A stretch of DNA of 64,000 nt from PALSA-1006 sp037140475 (GTDB taxonomy: Bacteria > Pseudomonadota > Gammaproteobacteria > Burkholderiales > Gallionellaceae), in the NCBI GenBank assembly GCA_037140475.1, contig JBAXEJ010000002.1:16591-80590 (forward strand). Reading direction: 5' to 3'. Position 1 is the first letter of the stretch. Every line of letters begins with the position of its first letter. The translations under genes and the position numbers were made by a program. Shown here piece by piece: positions 1-8,748 of this stretch. The notes below the pieces were generated by a model that saw nothing but the letters and a program-made list of their open reading frames with translations, did not search any database and was not told the DNA's origin.

Positions 1-1
1 T

Positions 2-1864
2 GAGTTGCGCGAAGTCTATAACGCGAATCTGCCTAAAGTGACGCAGTACTACGCCGAGCTATCTCAAAATTTGGCGTTGTTTCAAAAATACAAAGCGATC
101 CGTCAATGCAATGGCTACGCATCGCTGAGTATGGCGCAGAAGAAAATTCTGGAAAATGAGTTGCGCGATTTTCGCCTGGGGGGTGCTGAGCTAGCAGAAG
201 AAAAGAAAGCGCGCTTCATGGCTATTCAAGAACAGCACTCCGAACTGACGTCGAAATTTTCCGATAATTTATTAGATGCCACCAACGCTTATACCTGCGG
301 GATTGAAAATGAGAGTGAGTTAGCGGGAATTCCGGCCGATGAACGACAAGTTGCTGCCGATGCAGCGAAAGAAGGGGGTAAGCAAGGTTGGCTATTCACG
401 CTGAAAGCGCCATCTTACGGGCCAGTTTTGCAGTATGCCGACAACCGTGCTTTGCGTGAGCGCATGTATCGTGCGTACACCTCCCGTGCAAGTGAGCAAC
501 TTGCTGAAGGCTCAAAAATCGAGCACCCGCAAGGGGTAGGCCGTGGTTGTAAAGCCGCTGAAGCGGCAACAACCACGCTCTGGGATAACACGCCACTGAT
601 GTCGCAAATTTTGGCATTGAGAGAGGAAGAAGCTCATATGCTCGGTTTTGCTAACTACGCTGAACTATCACTAGCGAGCAAGATGGCCGATACGCCACAA
701 CAGGTGTCCGAGTTTTTGTTGGAGCTTGCACAGCGTGCACGCCCGTTTGCTGAAAAAGATTTGCAGGAGTTACGTACATTCGCTGCTGAGCAGATTGGAT
801 TGAATGATTTGCAAGCGTGGGACATCGCGTATGTCAGCGAAAAGCTACGTCAGCAGCGCTATGCTTTTTCTGAGCAGGAAGTAAAACAATATTTCCCTGA
901 GGATGCGGTGTTGGCGGGCCTGTTTGGTTTGGTTGAAAAGTTGTTCGGTCTCTCAATCAAATTATCATTAGCGCCGGTGTGGCATGAGTCGGTGCGTTTT
1001 TTCGACATTCGCGATGCGGTTGGTGAGTTGCTAGGTCAGTTTTATATCGACCTATACGCACGCGCCAGCAAGCGCGGTGGTGCCTGGATGGACGATGCGA
1101 TTGGACGGCGCAACACAGCGAAAGGCATTCAAACCCCAGTCGCTTATTTGAATTGCAACTTTGCCTCGCCACTTGGAAATAAGCCGGCATTATTTACTCA
1201 TGACGAGGTGATCACCTTGTTTCATGAGTTTGGCCACGGCTTGCATCATTTGCTGACGCAGGTGGAGGAGCTAGGAGTATCAGGCATCAATGGGGTGGAG
1301 TGGGATGCGGTCGAGTTGCCCTCGCAGTTTATGGAAAATTTCTGCTGGGAATGGGATGTGCTGCAAGGCATGACTCGCCATGCAGAAACAGGCGAAAAAC
1401 TCCCACGGACGTTGTTCGATAAAATGATCGCGGCAAAGAATTTCCAAAGCGGCTTACAAACTTTGCGGCAAATTGAGTTTTCACTTTTTGACTTGCGTCT
1501 ACATAGCGAATTCAACGCCGAAAAACAAACGGTGCAAGAGTTGTTGAATGAGGTGCGTCGCGAAGTGGCAGTACTGATTCCGCCCTCTTTCAATCGCTTC
1601 CAAAATAGCTTCTCACATATTTTTGCGGGGGGGTATGCCGCTGGCTATTACAGCTACAAATGGGCAGAGGTATTGTCCTCAGACGCTTATAGTATGTTTG
1701 AAGAAAATGGAGTGTTGAACCCCGCGATTGGTGCGCACTTCCGCGAACAAATTTTAGCGGTAGGCGGCAGTCGCGGTGCGATGGATTCGTTCAAGGCGTT
1801 TCGTGGCAGAGAGCCTTCAATTGATGCGCTATTGCGTCACAACGGTTTAGTCGAGGCAGCATGA
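2..1864 (+). CDS. prlC: oligopeptidase A (M3 family), 5' end cut by window
   Basis: Cytosolic zinc metallopeptidase of family M3 that degrades short peptides, including cleaved signal peptides. The thermolysin-like zinc motif HEFGH is encoded at 1223-1237, followed by the conserved GVEWDAVELPSQFMENF region that carries the third ligand. The frame is open back to the first base and the E. coli protein is about 680 residues, so roughly 60 N-terminal residues lie outside the window. Compared with the family from memory, there is an in-frame insertion of about 20 residues between RASEQ and LWDNT, encoded by a hairpin-bearing segment (see 542-577). The stop overlaps the next ATG (ATGA), so it is probably co-transcribed with the two following genes. 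Identity is secure; whether the insertion affects activity is unknown. Confidence 0.95.
   Translation, partial: ELREVYNANLPKVTQYYAELSQNLALFQKYKAIRQCNGYASLSMAQKKILENELRDFRLGGAELAEEKKARFMAIQEQHSELTSKFSDNLLDATNAYTCGIENESELAGIPADERQVAADAAKEGGKQGWLFTLKAPSYGPVLQYADNRALRERMYRAYTSRASEQLAEGSKIEHPQGVGRGCKAAEAATTTLWDNTPLMSQILALREEEAHMLGFANYAELSLASKMADTPQQVSEFLLELAQRARPFAEKDLQELRTFAAEQIGLNDLQAWDIAYVSEKLRQQRYAFSEQEVKQYFPEDAVLAGLFGLVEKLFGLSIKLSLAPVWHESVRFFDIRDAVGELLGQFYIDLYARASKRGGAWMDDAIGRRNTAKGIQTPVAYLNCNFASPLGNKPALFTHDEVITLFHEFGHGLHHLLTQVEELGVSGINGVEWDAVELPSQFMENFCWEWDVLQGMTRHAETGEKLPRTLFDKMIAAKNFQSGLQTLRQIEFSLFDLRLHSEFNAEKQTVQELLNEVRREVAVLIPPSFNRFQNSFSHIFAGGYAAGYYSYKWAEVLSSDAYSMFEENGVLNPAIGAHFREQILAVGGSRGAMDSFKAFRGREPSIDALLRHNGLVEAA
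542..577. repeat. palindromic element inside prlC coding sequence
   Basis: Perfect nested inverted repeat: outer arms CGTGGTTGT (542-550) and ACAACCACG (569-577), inner arms GCCGCT (554-559) and AGCGGC (562-567). It lies in the segment that makes prlC longer than its relatives, and it is read through in frame as a Gly/Ala/Thr-rich stretch. This resembles short palindromic elements that insert in genes (as in Rickettsia), but I found no second copy in this window, so the mobile-element reading is inference. Confidence 0.55.
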
Positions 1865-2379
1865 GCAAATATTTTTGGTTGGCGATACTTGTCTTTACGG
1901 CCAATGTGCAAGCCGAAACGTATTATCGGTCTATCGATAAAGATGGCCGCGTGCATTACGGCGAAAAGCCAGTAGAGGGTGCGGACGATGTGGCAACCTT
2001 AAAAGCTCGTGCAATGCCGAATGCCGATGAAAGCCTGCCTTTTGAAACGCGACGTGCAAAAGAAAAATATCCGGTGATGCTTTATATTGCCGATGAGTGC
2101 CAAGATGGTTGCAAACAGGCGCGCGAATATTTGCTCAAACGCGGCATTCCGTTTACAGAAAAAAAATTGGTTACCGTTGATGATGTGGCTGCGTTTAAAA
2201 AAGAAATAGCAAGCGACAGATTGCCGGTAGTGAAGGTTGGAAAAAAAATAATCACGGGCTTCTTGCAAAGCCAATGGAGTAGTGAATTAGATGCAGCAGG
2301 TTATCCGCAAAGCGCACCTTATGGTATTCGCCCAACAGCCAAGCCAGCGCCCGCCACAGAAAAAAGTATTTCTCAATGA
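1861..2379 (+). CDS. periplasmic DUF4124 / glutaredoxin-like protein
   Basis: A 172-residue exported protein. An N-terminal signal peptide (about residues 1-18, ending VQA) is followed by a short DUF4124 segment (ETYYRSIDKDGRVHYGEKP) and then by a thioredoxin-fold, glutaredoxin-like domain from about residue 68 with LPVVKVGKKIITGF as the cis-Pro region. The expected CxxC is replaced by CxxxC (Cys80 and Cys84 in CQDGC), so classical disulfide exchange is uncertain. It starts within the prlC stop (ATGA) and its own stop overlaps the exonuclease III start, giving a three-gene operon. The substrate is unknown; a role in envelope redox homeostasis is only suggested by the fold. Confidence 0.8.
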   Translation: MSKYFWLAILVFTANVQAETYYRSIDKDGRVHYGEKPVEGADDVATLKARAMPNADESLPFETRRAKEKYPVMLYIADECQDGCKQAREYLLKRGIPFTEKKLVTVDDVAAFKKEIASDRLPVVKVGKKIITGFLQSQWSSELDAAGYPQSAPYGIRPTAKPAPATEKSISQ

Positions 2380-3137
2380 AATTAGCCACTTGGAATGTAA
2401 ACTCGCTCAAGGTGCGTTTGCCGCACCTGCTCGATTGGCTGGTGGCGAACCCTATCGACATAGTCTGTCTGCAAGAAACCAAACAGCAGGACGCTGATTT
2501 CCCACAAGCGGCTTTGCAAGAAGCGGGTTACCACAGCGTTTTTAGTGGGCAGAAAACTTACAACGGTGTCGCCATCTTGAGTCGAGAGGTGATCTCCGAT
2601 GTGCAGTATGGCATCCCCAATTTTGAAGATGAACAAAAGCGCGTCATTGCCGCCACCATCAATGGCGTTCGCGTGGTGTGCGTCTATATTCCGAATGGGC
2701 AAGAGGTTGGTTCGGATAAATATCACTACAAACTTAAATGGCTGGCCGCACTGCATGGATGGTTGGCAGAGGAGTTAAATAAATATCCAGCATTGGCATT
2801 GTTGGGGGATTACAACATCGCGCCGGAGGATTGCGATTTATATGACCCTGTGGGTTGGGCAGGAAAAATTTTGGTGAGTGAGCCGGAGCGAGATGCATTT
2901 AAAGGTTTGCTTAAACTTGGCTTGCGGGATTCTTTCCGTTTGTTTGAGCAGGCAGAGAAATCTTATTCCTGGTGGGATTACCGCATGATGGGCTTCCGCC
3001 GTAACATGGGCTTACGCATTGACCACATTCTCATTAGCGAAAAATTGCAGTGCACTTCATGTGTAATCGACAAAGCGCCCCGCAAATTAGAGCGCCCTTC
3101 TGATCACACGCCGGTCATCGCCGATATTTCACTTTGA
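2376..3137 (+). CDS. xth: exodeoxyribonuclease III
   Basis: A 253-residue Mg-dependent exonuclease/AP endonuclease for base-excision repair, cytosolic. Family hallmarks are visible: MKLATWNVNSL at the N-terminus (metal-ligand Asn), CLQETK (catalytic Glu), GDYNIAPEDCD, and the C-terminal RIDHIL and SDHTPV motifs that carry the catalytic Asp-His pair. Length matches the XthA family. The start overlaps the preceding stop by four bases (ATGA). It is the last gene of the prlC operon and is followed within 15 bases by a strong terminator. Confidence 0.96.
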   Translation: MKLATWNVNSLKVRLPHLLDWLVANPIDIVCLQETKQQDADFPQAALQEAGYHSVFSGQKTYNGVAILSREVISDVQYGIPNFEDEQKRVIAATINGVRVVCVYIPNGQEVGSDKYHYKLKWLAALHGWLAEELNKYPALALLGDYNIAPEDCDLYDPVGWAGKILVSEPERDAFKGLLKLGLRDSFRLFEQAEKSYSWWDYRMMGFRRNMGLRIDHILISEKLQCTSCVIDKAPRKLERPSDHTPVIADISL

Positions 3138-3151
3138 TGGGCGTAAAAAAA

Positions 3152-3175
3152 GCCCCACCATTTTCACGGTGGGGC
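3152..3175. terminator. bidirectional rho-independent terminator
   Basis: Arms GCCCCACC (3152-3159) and GGTGGGGC (3168-3175) with an 8-base loop. A run of seven A precedes it and a T-rich stretch follows, so it can serve the xth operon on the plus strand and the convergent TraF-like gene on the minus strand. Confidence 0.9.
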
Positions 3176-3194
3176 GCTTTCTGAATTGAGGCAA

Positions 3195-4637
3195 TTAGAA
3201 ATTGAAGCCGAGGCGGAGTGACGCGCCCACCTCGTTTTGGTTTCCAGCAACGGCGACATCCAAATGCGGCTTGAAGTAAGGAATACGTGGAGAGATGCCT
3301 AAGCCTACAGAAGCAACGTTGCGGGCGGTGTTAAGTAAGTCTGCACGATAACCCGCACGAATCTGCGCCCAACCCCATGCACTTAATTCACCACCTAATG
3401 CCGCATACTGAGATTTGTTTTCCAAGCCAGCAGGGTCGTTTTGAGTCACGTCAATATCAAAAGCTACTGTGGACCATGCATTCTGATAAGAAACGCCAGT
3501 GCGAAGTTGCGGCTTCATGTTGAGCGTGCCAGTCGTCGACTGCGCTGAGCCAGATGCTGCACCAGAAGCAATGCTCTTGAAGTCATAGGTCTGAGGAATA
3601 ATATTTTTAATGACAACACCAGTGCGCCAGCCGTTTTCGTAGGATTTGGCGGCGCCCAGGTCAAAGTTAAATGCGCTGTATTTCGCTAGGTAGTCGTTAC
3701 CCGTCACGCCACTGCCAGAGCTACCTGAGTTTGCACTCAAGAGCGCATCAAATAATTGCAGCTGCATAATCTTAGGTGTTACGCCAACTGACCAGCTATT
3801 TTTTTCAGTGCCGAACCCATGTGAAACAGAAAGGCCAGCTTCACTTACCAAAACACCGCGCAGGTGAATTTTTGAAGTGATTTGAGTGTTGGTTGAAAAA
3901 TTGACGGCACCTTGAGCGTTAACTAAGCTGCTATTGATACTTGTTGCTGCTGCCAAGCAATTTGAAACATCCGTCTGTGTTCCTGTTCCGTTTTGTACAG
4001 CCGCACAAGCAGCGGCACCGGCACCTGTCGTTGCAGATAAAGCGTTTGCTGCTGCCGCAACAGAGGTCGATAGATTGGAAAGAGTTGTTGAATCGTTGTA
4101 TTCAAGCTTGCCACCCATCGCTGCCCACCCATCGGTGAAAAAAGCAAAGCCGTAGTTTCTACTTGGAACACCAATTACCATCGCGGCACCAAACTCACCC
4201 TGTATAGGTTGATTGTTCAGAGACGAGAGTAAATTATTTACAGTAGTGATGTTTGTTGAGACCGTCGACATTTGCCCCGGCAGTAGTTTTAGTTGTGCCG
4301 CAGAGGTGCTGTTTGCGCTATTGTTTGCAGCGGTAATTGAAGTATTCAAAGTATTAATATTGGTGCTCAGCGTATCCAGCTTGGTGCGCAAATCGCCCGG
4401 ATCATAAGCACGCACACCAATAATTGGCAGCTCAATAGAATATTTTTTTGTTGGGTCAGAGGCAGAAAGCAAAGCAGGATTAAAAAATGGTGCAGTTGAG
4501 GGATCGTCTACTGCTACACCGGCACCGCCCATTGCCATGGTGCGTGGATCAAACGAGTTAAAAGGTAGTGCGAGAGCGGCCGTGCTACCTAGCAAAAATG
4601 CCGTCGTAGCAGCAATTTTAAAATATTTTTTTTGCAT
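3195..4637 (-). CDS. TraF-like outer-membrane protein (copy 1)
   Basis: A 480-residue secreted protein of the group annotated as conjugal transfer protein TraF (TraF_2, related in layout to FadL/OmpP1 barrels). It has a signal peptide ending at ALA, then the mature start LPFNSFDPRTMAMGGAGVA typical of this group, an FFNPALL motif, a low-complexity Ser/Thr/Asn-rich middle (about residues 85-150) and a barrel-like C-terminus ending in aromatic Phe (LRLGFNF). No pilus or mating genes are nearby, so the conjugation label is probably only historical. It is a tandem paralogue of the gene at 4686-6140, sharing the N- and C-terminal blocks. The cargo or function is unknown. Confidence 0.8.
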   Translation of the reverse strand: MQKKYFKIAATTAFLLGSTAALALPFNSFDPRTMAMGGAGVAVDDPSTAPFFNPALLSASDPTKKYSIELPIIGVRAYDPGDLRTKLDTLSTNINTLNTSITAANNSANSTSAAQLKLLPGQMSTVSTNITTVNNLLSSLNNQPIQGEFGAAMVIGVPSRNYGFAFFTDGWAAMGGKLEYNDSTTLSNLSTSVAAAANALSATTGAGAAACAAVQNGTGTQTDVSNCLAAATSINSSLVNAQGAVNFSTNTQITSKIHLRGVLVSEAGLSVSHGFGTEKNSWSVGVTPKIMQLQLFDALLSANSGSSGSGVTGNDYLAKYSAFNFDLGAAKSYENGWRTGVVIKNIIPQTYDFKSIASGAASGSAQSTTGTLNMKPQLRTGVSYQNAWSTVAFDIDVTQNDPAGLENKSQYAALGGELSAWGWAQIRAGYRADLLNTARNVASVGLGISPRIPYFKPHLDVAVAGNQNEVGASLRLGFNF

Positions 4638-4685
4638 TAAATTCCCCTTTGGTTTGTTGTATTACAGGTTAATTTTAACAGGACT

Positions 4686-6140
4686 TTAGAAATTAAAGCC
4701 GAAGCGGAACGAAAAGCCAACCTCGTTGACTTTCTCGTAACCGTCTCTTAATAAGTTGGGGCTTGATGTGACGGCTAAATCAAAGTGCGGCTTGAAGAAA
4801 GGTAGCCTTGGAGAAATGCCTATGCCCGCGGAAACGATATCTCGTCTAGTTTTATCGAGCATGTCGTTGCGATAACCAACGCGGAGATGGGTCCATTCGG
4901 AAATGCCTGCTTCGATGCCTAGTCCAACATATTGAGAGTAATTTTCTAATCCCGCAGGATCATTTTTGGTTAAGTCAGCGTCTACCGCGATGGTAAATAA
5001 CGGGATTTCGTAGGCGATACCAGCGCGCACCATAGGTCGAATAGTTAGTTTTGAGCCGTTAGCGACAGGAGTAGTTCCGGGTGTGACAGCGGACTTAAAA
5101 TCGTAGGTGTGCGAAATCGCATTTTTAACAACGAGGCCAGTGCGGAATCCTTCTGGGAAATTTTTGGTGATCCCAATATCAATGTTTGGGCTGCTATAGA
5201 AAGCGTAATAGTCACTTCCTGTCATGCCGTTTATTCCCCCTGCATTGGCAGCTAAAGATGCATCGTACATGTGTAGCCGCATTATTTTGGGTGTGATACC
5301 GATGGAAAATCTTCGATCTGCGCTCACAAAACCGTGAGAAAGTGAAATTCCGGCTTCAGTGATTGCTACGCCTCGCATGTGTAATTTCGAGGCAATATTG
5401 GTATTGGTAGAGAAATTGACCACCCCTTGTGCCGAGACTAAGGCTGAGGCGGCTGTGCCGGCAGCAGCAATGCATGCTTGAACTTCGGTAGTGGTTAGTG
5501 GGTTGGCGCAGTTTGTCCCTGCAACGATAGTTGCCGCTGACAGTGCATTGGCTGTTGAAGTTACTGCGGTAGATAGGCTAGTTAAAGTTGCAGCATCGTT
5601 GTATTCAAGTGTCCCGCCAAATGCGGCCCAAGCATCCGCGTAAAAAGCAACTCCGAGGCCTTTTCCCGGCATTGAAACAACAGTCGCAGCACCGATTTCT
5701 CCTTGAACGGGCTGACTGTTCAGAGCAGACAGTGCCGTATTAACTTTGGTGATTGCTGAAGCTAATGTTGTCAACGTGGTCGGTAGCAGGCTAACTTGTG
5801 CCGCAGTTGTGGCATTTGCGCTGGCATTAGCTGCGGTAATGGCGCTTTCGAGGGCAGTAATGTCATCGCTCAGCGAGGTGAGATTGGAGCGCATACTGCT
5901 CGGATCGTACAAGCGCATGCCAATGATGGGCAATTCAAGTGCGAATTTTTTTCTACGATCTCCGGCAGAAAGAAGTGCGGGATTAAAAAAGGGGGCAGTG
6001 GATGGGTCGCCAATGGCCACCCCAACGCCGCCCATTGCCATCGAGCGCGGATCAAATGAATTGAATGGCACAGCAAATGCCGAGACGCTGCTAGCGACAA
6101 GCGTAGCCATCAAGATAAGTCGCTGGTAAAAATTTCGCAT
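4686..6140 (-). CDS. TraF-like outer-membrane protein (copy 2)
   Basis: A 484-residue paralogue of the neighbouring gene. The signal peptide ends near VSAFA, followed by VPFNSFDPRSMAMGGVGVA, FFNPALLSAGD and a C-terminal barrel ending FRFGFNF. The two proteins align along their whole length, with the most divergence in the Ala/Ser/Thr-rich coiled middle region. Only 48 bases separate the two genes, and both read leftwards, so they are probably one transcription unit led by this copy. Outer-membrane location follows from the signal peptide and terminal Phe; no substrate can be deduced. Confidence 0.8.
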   Translation of the reverse strand: MRNFYQRLILMATLVASSVSAFAVPFNSFDPRSMAMGGVGVAIGDPSTAPFFNPALLSAGDRRKKFALELPIIGMRLYDPSSMRSNLTSLSDDITALESAITAANASANATTAAQVSLLPTTLTTLASAITKVNTALSALNSQPVQGEIGAATVVSMPGKGLGVAFYADAWAAFGGTLEYNDAATLTSLSTAVTSTANALSAATIVAGTNCANPLTTTEVQACIAAAGTAASALVSAQGVVNFSTNTNIASKLHMRGVAITEAGISLSHGFVSADRRFSIGITPKIMRLHMYDASLAANAGGINGMTGSDYYAFYSSPNIDIGITKNFPEGFRTGLVVKNAISHTYDFKSAVTPGTTPVANGSKLTIRPMVRAGIAYEIPLFTIAVDADLTKNDPAGLENYSQYVGLGIEAGISEWTHLRVGYRNDMLDKTRRDIVSAGIGISPRLPFFKPHFDLAVTSSPNLLRDGYEKVNEVGFSFRFGFNF

Positions 6141-6191
6141 GGTCTATACCCAATTACTTTTGGAACATCGCATGCTTAGTTAGCGGCAGGG

Positions 6192-6220
6192 ATGCCAAAA
6201 TCTTTAGCAGATTTTGGCAT
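6192..6220. repeat. perfect 12-bp stem hairpin between ntrC and TraF-like genes
   Basis: ATGCCAAAATCT (6192-6203), loop of five, AGATTTTGGCAT (6209-6220). It lies downstream of ntrC. There is no T-run after the stem on the minus strand, so it is not a standard intrinsic terminator; it may be a 3'-end stabiliser, a weak terminator or a protein-binding palindrome. Confidence 0.6.
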
Positions 6221-6250
6221 AAAAGGATGAATCGTGGCTAGGCAGCTACT

Positions 6251-7645
6251 TTACTCGTCACCGAGTCCTAATTCTTGAATCTTACGAGTGAGGGTGTTGC
6301 GCCCCATGCCAATCAAGGTGGCAGCTTCAATGCGCCGGCCGCCAGTGTGTTGCAGGGCTTGGGTAATGATCGTGCTCTCAAATTGCTTGGTCAACGTTTC
6401 CAGAATATTTTGTTCATTGCGCTGCAAGGCGAGAGCTGTTTGCTGTGCGAGACCGACACGCCAATCTTGATTAGCAGGCACGGCGGTTTGAGCTTCGCGC
6501 CACTCAGATGGCAAATCGGCAATTTCGACTTGTTGTGTGGGTGTCATCACAGTGAGCCAATGACACAGATTTTCGAGTTGCCGCACGTTACCCGGAATGT
6601 CTTGCGCGGATAGATAATTTAGGGCGTTTTCACTCAGCACTTTTTGCTCTGCGCCAAGCTCACGTGCACTTTTTTGCAGGAAGTATTTAGCAAGTAACGG
6701 AATGTCTTCGCGACGTTCACGCAATGGAGGTAGTCGCAAACGAATGACGTTTAACCGATGGAACAGGTCTTCGCGAAACAGCCCTTGTTTGACTCGATCA
6801 TCTAAATTTTGGTGAGTGGCGGCGATGATGCGTACATTGGCTTTGATGGGTTGATGTCCGCCAACGCGATAAAAATTGCCATCCGACAATACGCGCAACA
6901 AGCGAGTTTGCAACTCAGCCGGCATGTCGCCGATCTCATCCAAAAATAGTGTGCCGCCCTCGGCTTGTTCAAAGCGACCATGACGTGTGGTGGTCGCACC
7001 AGTAAACGCGCCACGCTCGTGGCCGAACAATTCCGACTCGAGCAAATCTTTGGGGATCGCGGCAGTGTTAATGGCCACGAAGGGCTTATCCGAGCGAGCG
7101 CTATGACGGTGCAATGCCTGAGCAACCAATTCTTTACCTGTTCCCGATTCGCCGTTAATGAGCACGGTTGCGTTGGATTGTGCCAAACGACCGATAGCGC
7201 GAAACACTTCTTGCATGGCGGGTGCATGCCCCAAAATATCGGGTGAAGCCTGTGCGTCTTCCGTTTTGGTACTTTGACGTTTGCTTTGCTCTAAAGCACG
7301 GCGAATTAATTCAACTGCGTGGTTCACATCAAAGGGTTTGGGCAAGTATTCGAATGCGCCACCTTGAAAAGAAGAAACGGCGCTTTCCAAATCCGAATAC
7401 GCAGTCATGATGATGACCGGCAAGTCGGGGTGATCAGTGCGCAATTTTTGTAGCAAATCTAAACCAGAGCTGCCCGGCATGCGAATGTCGCTGATCACCA
7501 TTTGCGGTAGATTATTTGGCAGTTCAGCCAAGGCATCATCGGCAGAAGCAAAACTTACAAATTCGATCTGTTCACGGGTCAGTGCTTTTTCTAATACCCA
7601 GCGAATAGAGCGATCGTCATCGATAATCCAGACAGGTTTTGTCAT
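6251..7645 (-). CDS. ntrC: nitrogen regulation response regulator NtrC
   Basis: A 464-residue sigma-54-dependent activator. The receiver domain (1-120) has the phospho-acceptor Asp53 in SDIRMPG. The AAA+ domain has Walker A GESGTGK near 165-171 and the sigma-54 contact loop GAFTGA at 212-217. A Fis-type helix-turn-helix ends the protein (RIEAATLIGMGRNTLTRKI). Phosphorylated by NtrB under nitrogen limitation, it activates glnA, glnK-amtB and similar promoters; candidate target sites are visible in this window at 10883-10931 and 24732-24779. The start overlaps the end of ntrB by four bases. Confidence 0.97.
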   Translation of the reverse strand: MTKPVWIIDDDRSIRWVLEKALTREQIEFVSFASADDALAELPNNLPQMVISDIRMPGSSGLDLLQKLRTDHPDLPVIIMTAYSDLESAVSSFQGGAFEYLPKPFDVNHAVELIRRALEQSKRQSTKTEDAQASPDILGHAPAMQEVFRAIGRLAQSNATVLINGESGTGKELVAQALHRHSARSDKPFVAINTAAIPKDLLESELFGHERGAFTGATTTRHGRFEQAEGGTLFLDEIGDMPAELQTRLLRVLSDGNFYRVGGHQPIKANVRIIAATHQNLDDRVKQGLFREDLFHRLNVIRLRLPPLRERREDIPLLAKYFLQKSARELGAEQKVLSENALNYLSAQDIPGNVRQLENLCHWLTVMTPTQQVEIADLPSEWREAQTAVPANQDWRVGLAQQTALALQRNEQNILETLTKQFESTIITQALQHTGGRRIEAATLIGMGRNTLTRKIQELGLGDE

Positions 7646-8709
7646 TGTGGTTTTCCTAAATGGGGAAGGGGAAGCATGACGGAGAAGCAGGTGCGCCCCG
7701 GTTCACTTTCAAATTCGATAGAGCCTTGATGCTGACTAACAAAATCTTGCGCGAGAGTTAAACCAAGCCCGTGACCATCGGCACGCCCCGATACCAGCGG
7801 GTAAAAAATCTTGTCATGCAGGTGACTAGGAATACCAGGGCCGTTGTCAATAATTTGTACAGTGACGGCAAGGCGGTGCAGTTTTTTCATTAGAGTGATG
7901 CGGCGAGTGATGCGCGTGCGCAAAATAATTTGCCCTTTGCCGTGCATGGCTTGTGCGGCGTTGCGCACGATGTTGAGTACCACTTGAATAAGCTGCTCCT
8001 TGTCACCGTGCAGCTCGGGCAAGCTCAAGTCATAGTCACGCTGAATGGTTAGTCCCTCAGGTATCTCGGCCAGGACGACACTACGCACGCGTTCAAGCAC
8101 CTCGTGAATATTGAGCGCACTAAAATGGGGCGCGTGCTGTGGGGTAAGCAGCTTTTCCATTAAGGAGCGTAATCGATCTGCTTCTTGAATCACAACTTGA
8201 GTGTATTCGCGTAGCGCGGGTTTTTCTAATTCCTGTTCGAGTAGTTGGGCTGCACCGCGTATGCCGCCGAGCGGATTTTTAATTTCGTGTGCCAAGTTGC
8301 GTAGTAGCAAACGATTCGCTTGGGTTTGATCCAACATTTGCTCTTCACGGGCAAGTTTAAGTGGCCGCTCAATCGTGTGAAACTCGAGCAGAAGCGCGTG
8401 CTTGCCGAGTTGGACTGGCGTGGCGGTGCAGCTTAATAACAACTTATTGCTGTTAATGTGTGTTCCTAAGGCAAGCTCATGTTCGATATGGCTACTTTGG
8501 CTGGCCAATGCCGACTGAATGGCGCCAAATAGCTTTTCGGTATTGGTGAAAGCGTGCTGTAAAGGGTGTCCAACAAGATTGGTATTGCTCAGGCCAAATA
8601 TATGTTCAGCTGCCGGATTGAGATAGGCAATACGCGCAGTATCGTCCAATACGATGATTGCAGTCGCGAGGTGCTCTAGCGTTGGCAGATTATTTGGCAT
8701 GAAATTCAT
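7642..8709 (-). CDS. ntrB: nitrogen regulation sensor kinase NtrB
   Basis: A 355-residue soluble histidine kinase/phosphatase. A PAS domain covers about residues 8-115, the HisKA motif HEIKNPLGG carries His141, and the HATPase domain shows the N box (IVRNAAQAM), G1 (DNGPGIP) and G2 (GHGLGLTLA). No membrane segment is present, as expected for NtrB. PII proteins switch it between kinase and phosphatase; a PII gene is present at 25745. It sits downstream of glnA and overlaps ntrC, but a terminator and a DUF4124 gene separate it from glnA. Confidence 0.96.
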   Translation of the reverse strand: MNFMPNNLPTLEHLATAIIVLDDTARIAYLNPAAEHIFGLSNTNLVGHPLQHAFTNTEKLFGAIQSALASQSSHIEHELALGTHINSNKLLLSCTATPVQLGKHALLLEFHTIERPLKLAREEQMLDQTQANRLLLRNLAHEIKNPLGGIRGAAQLLEQELEKPALREYTQVVIQEADRLRSLMEKLLTPQHAPHFSALNIHEVLERVRSVVLAEIPEGLTIQRDYDLSLPELHGDKEQLIQVVLNIVRNAAQAMHGKGQIILRTRITRRITLMKKLHRLAVTVQIIDNGPGIPSHLHDKIFYPLVSGRADGHGLGLTLAQDFVSQHQGSIEFESEPGRTCFSVMLPLPHLGKPQ

Positions 8710-8748
8710 GGAGGTATCTAAGCAGAAAACATGCCAAGAAACCTAAGG

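Noticed and set aside
3195..6140. TraF-like genes as part of a conjugative element
   Set aside because: No relaxase, coupling protein, pilus genes or direct repeats nearby; the name reflects a distant family label.
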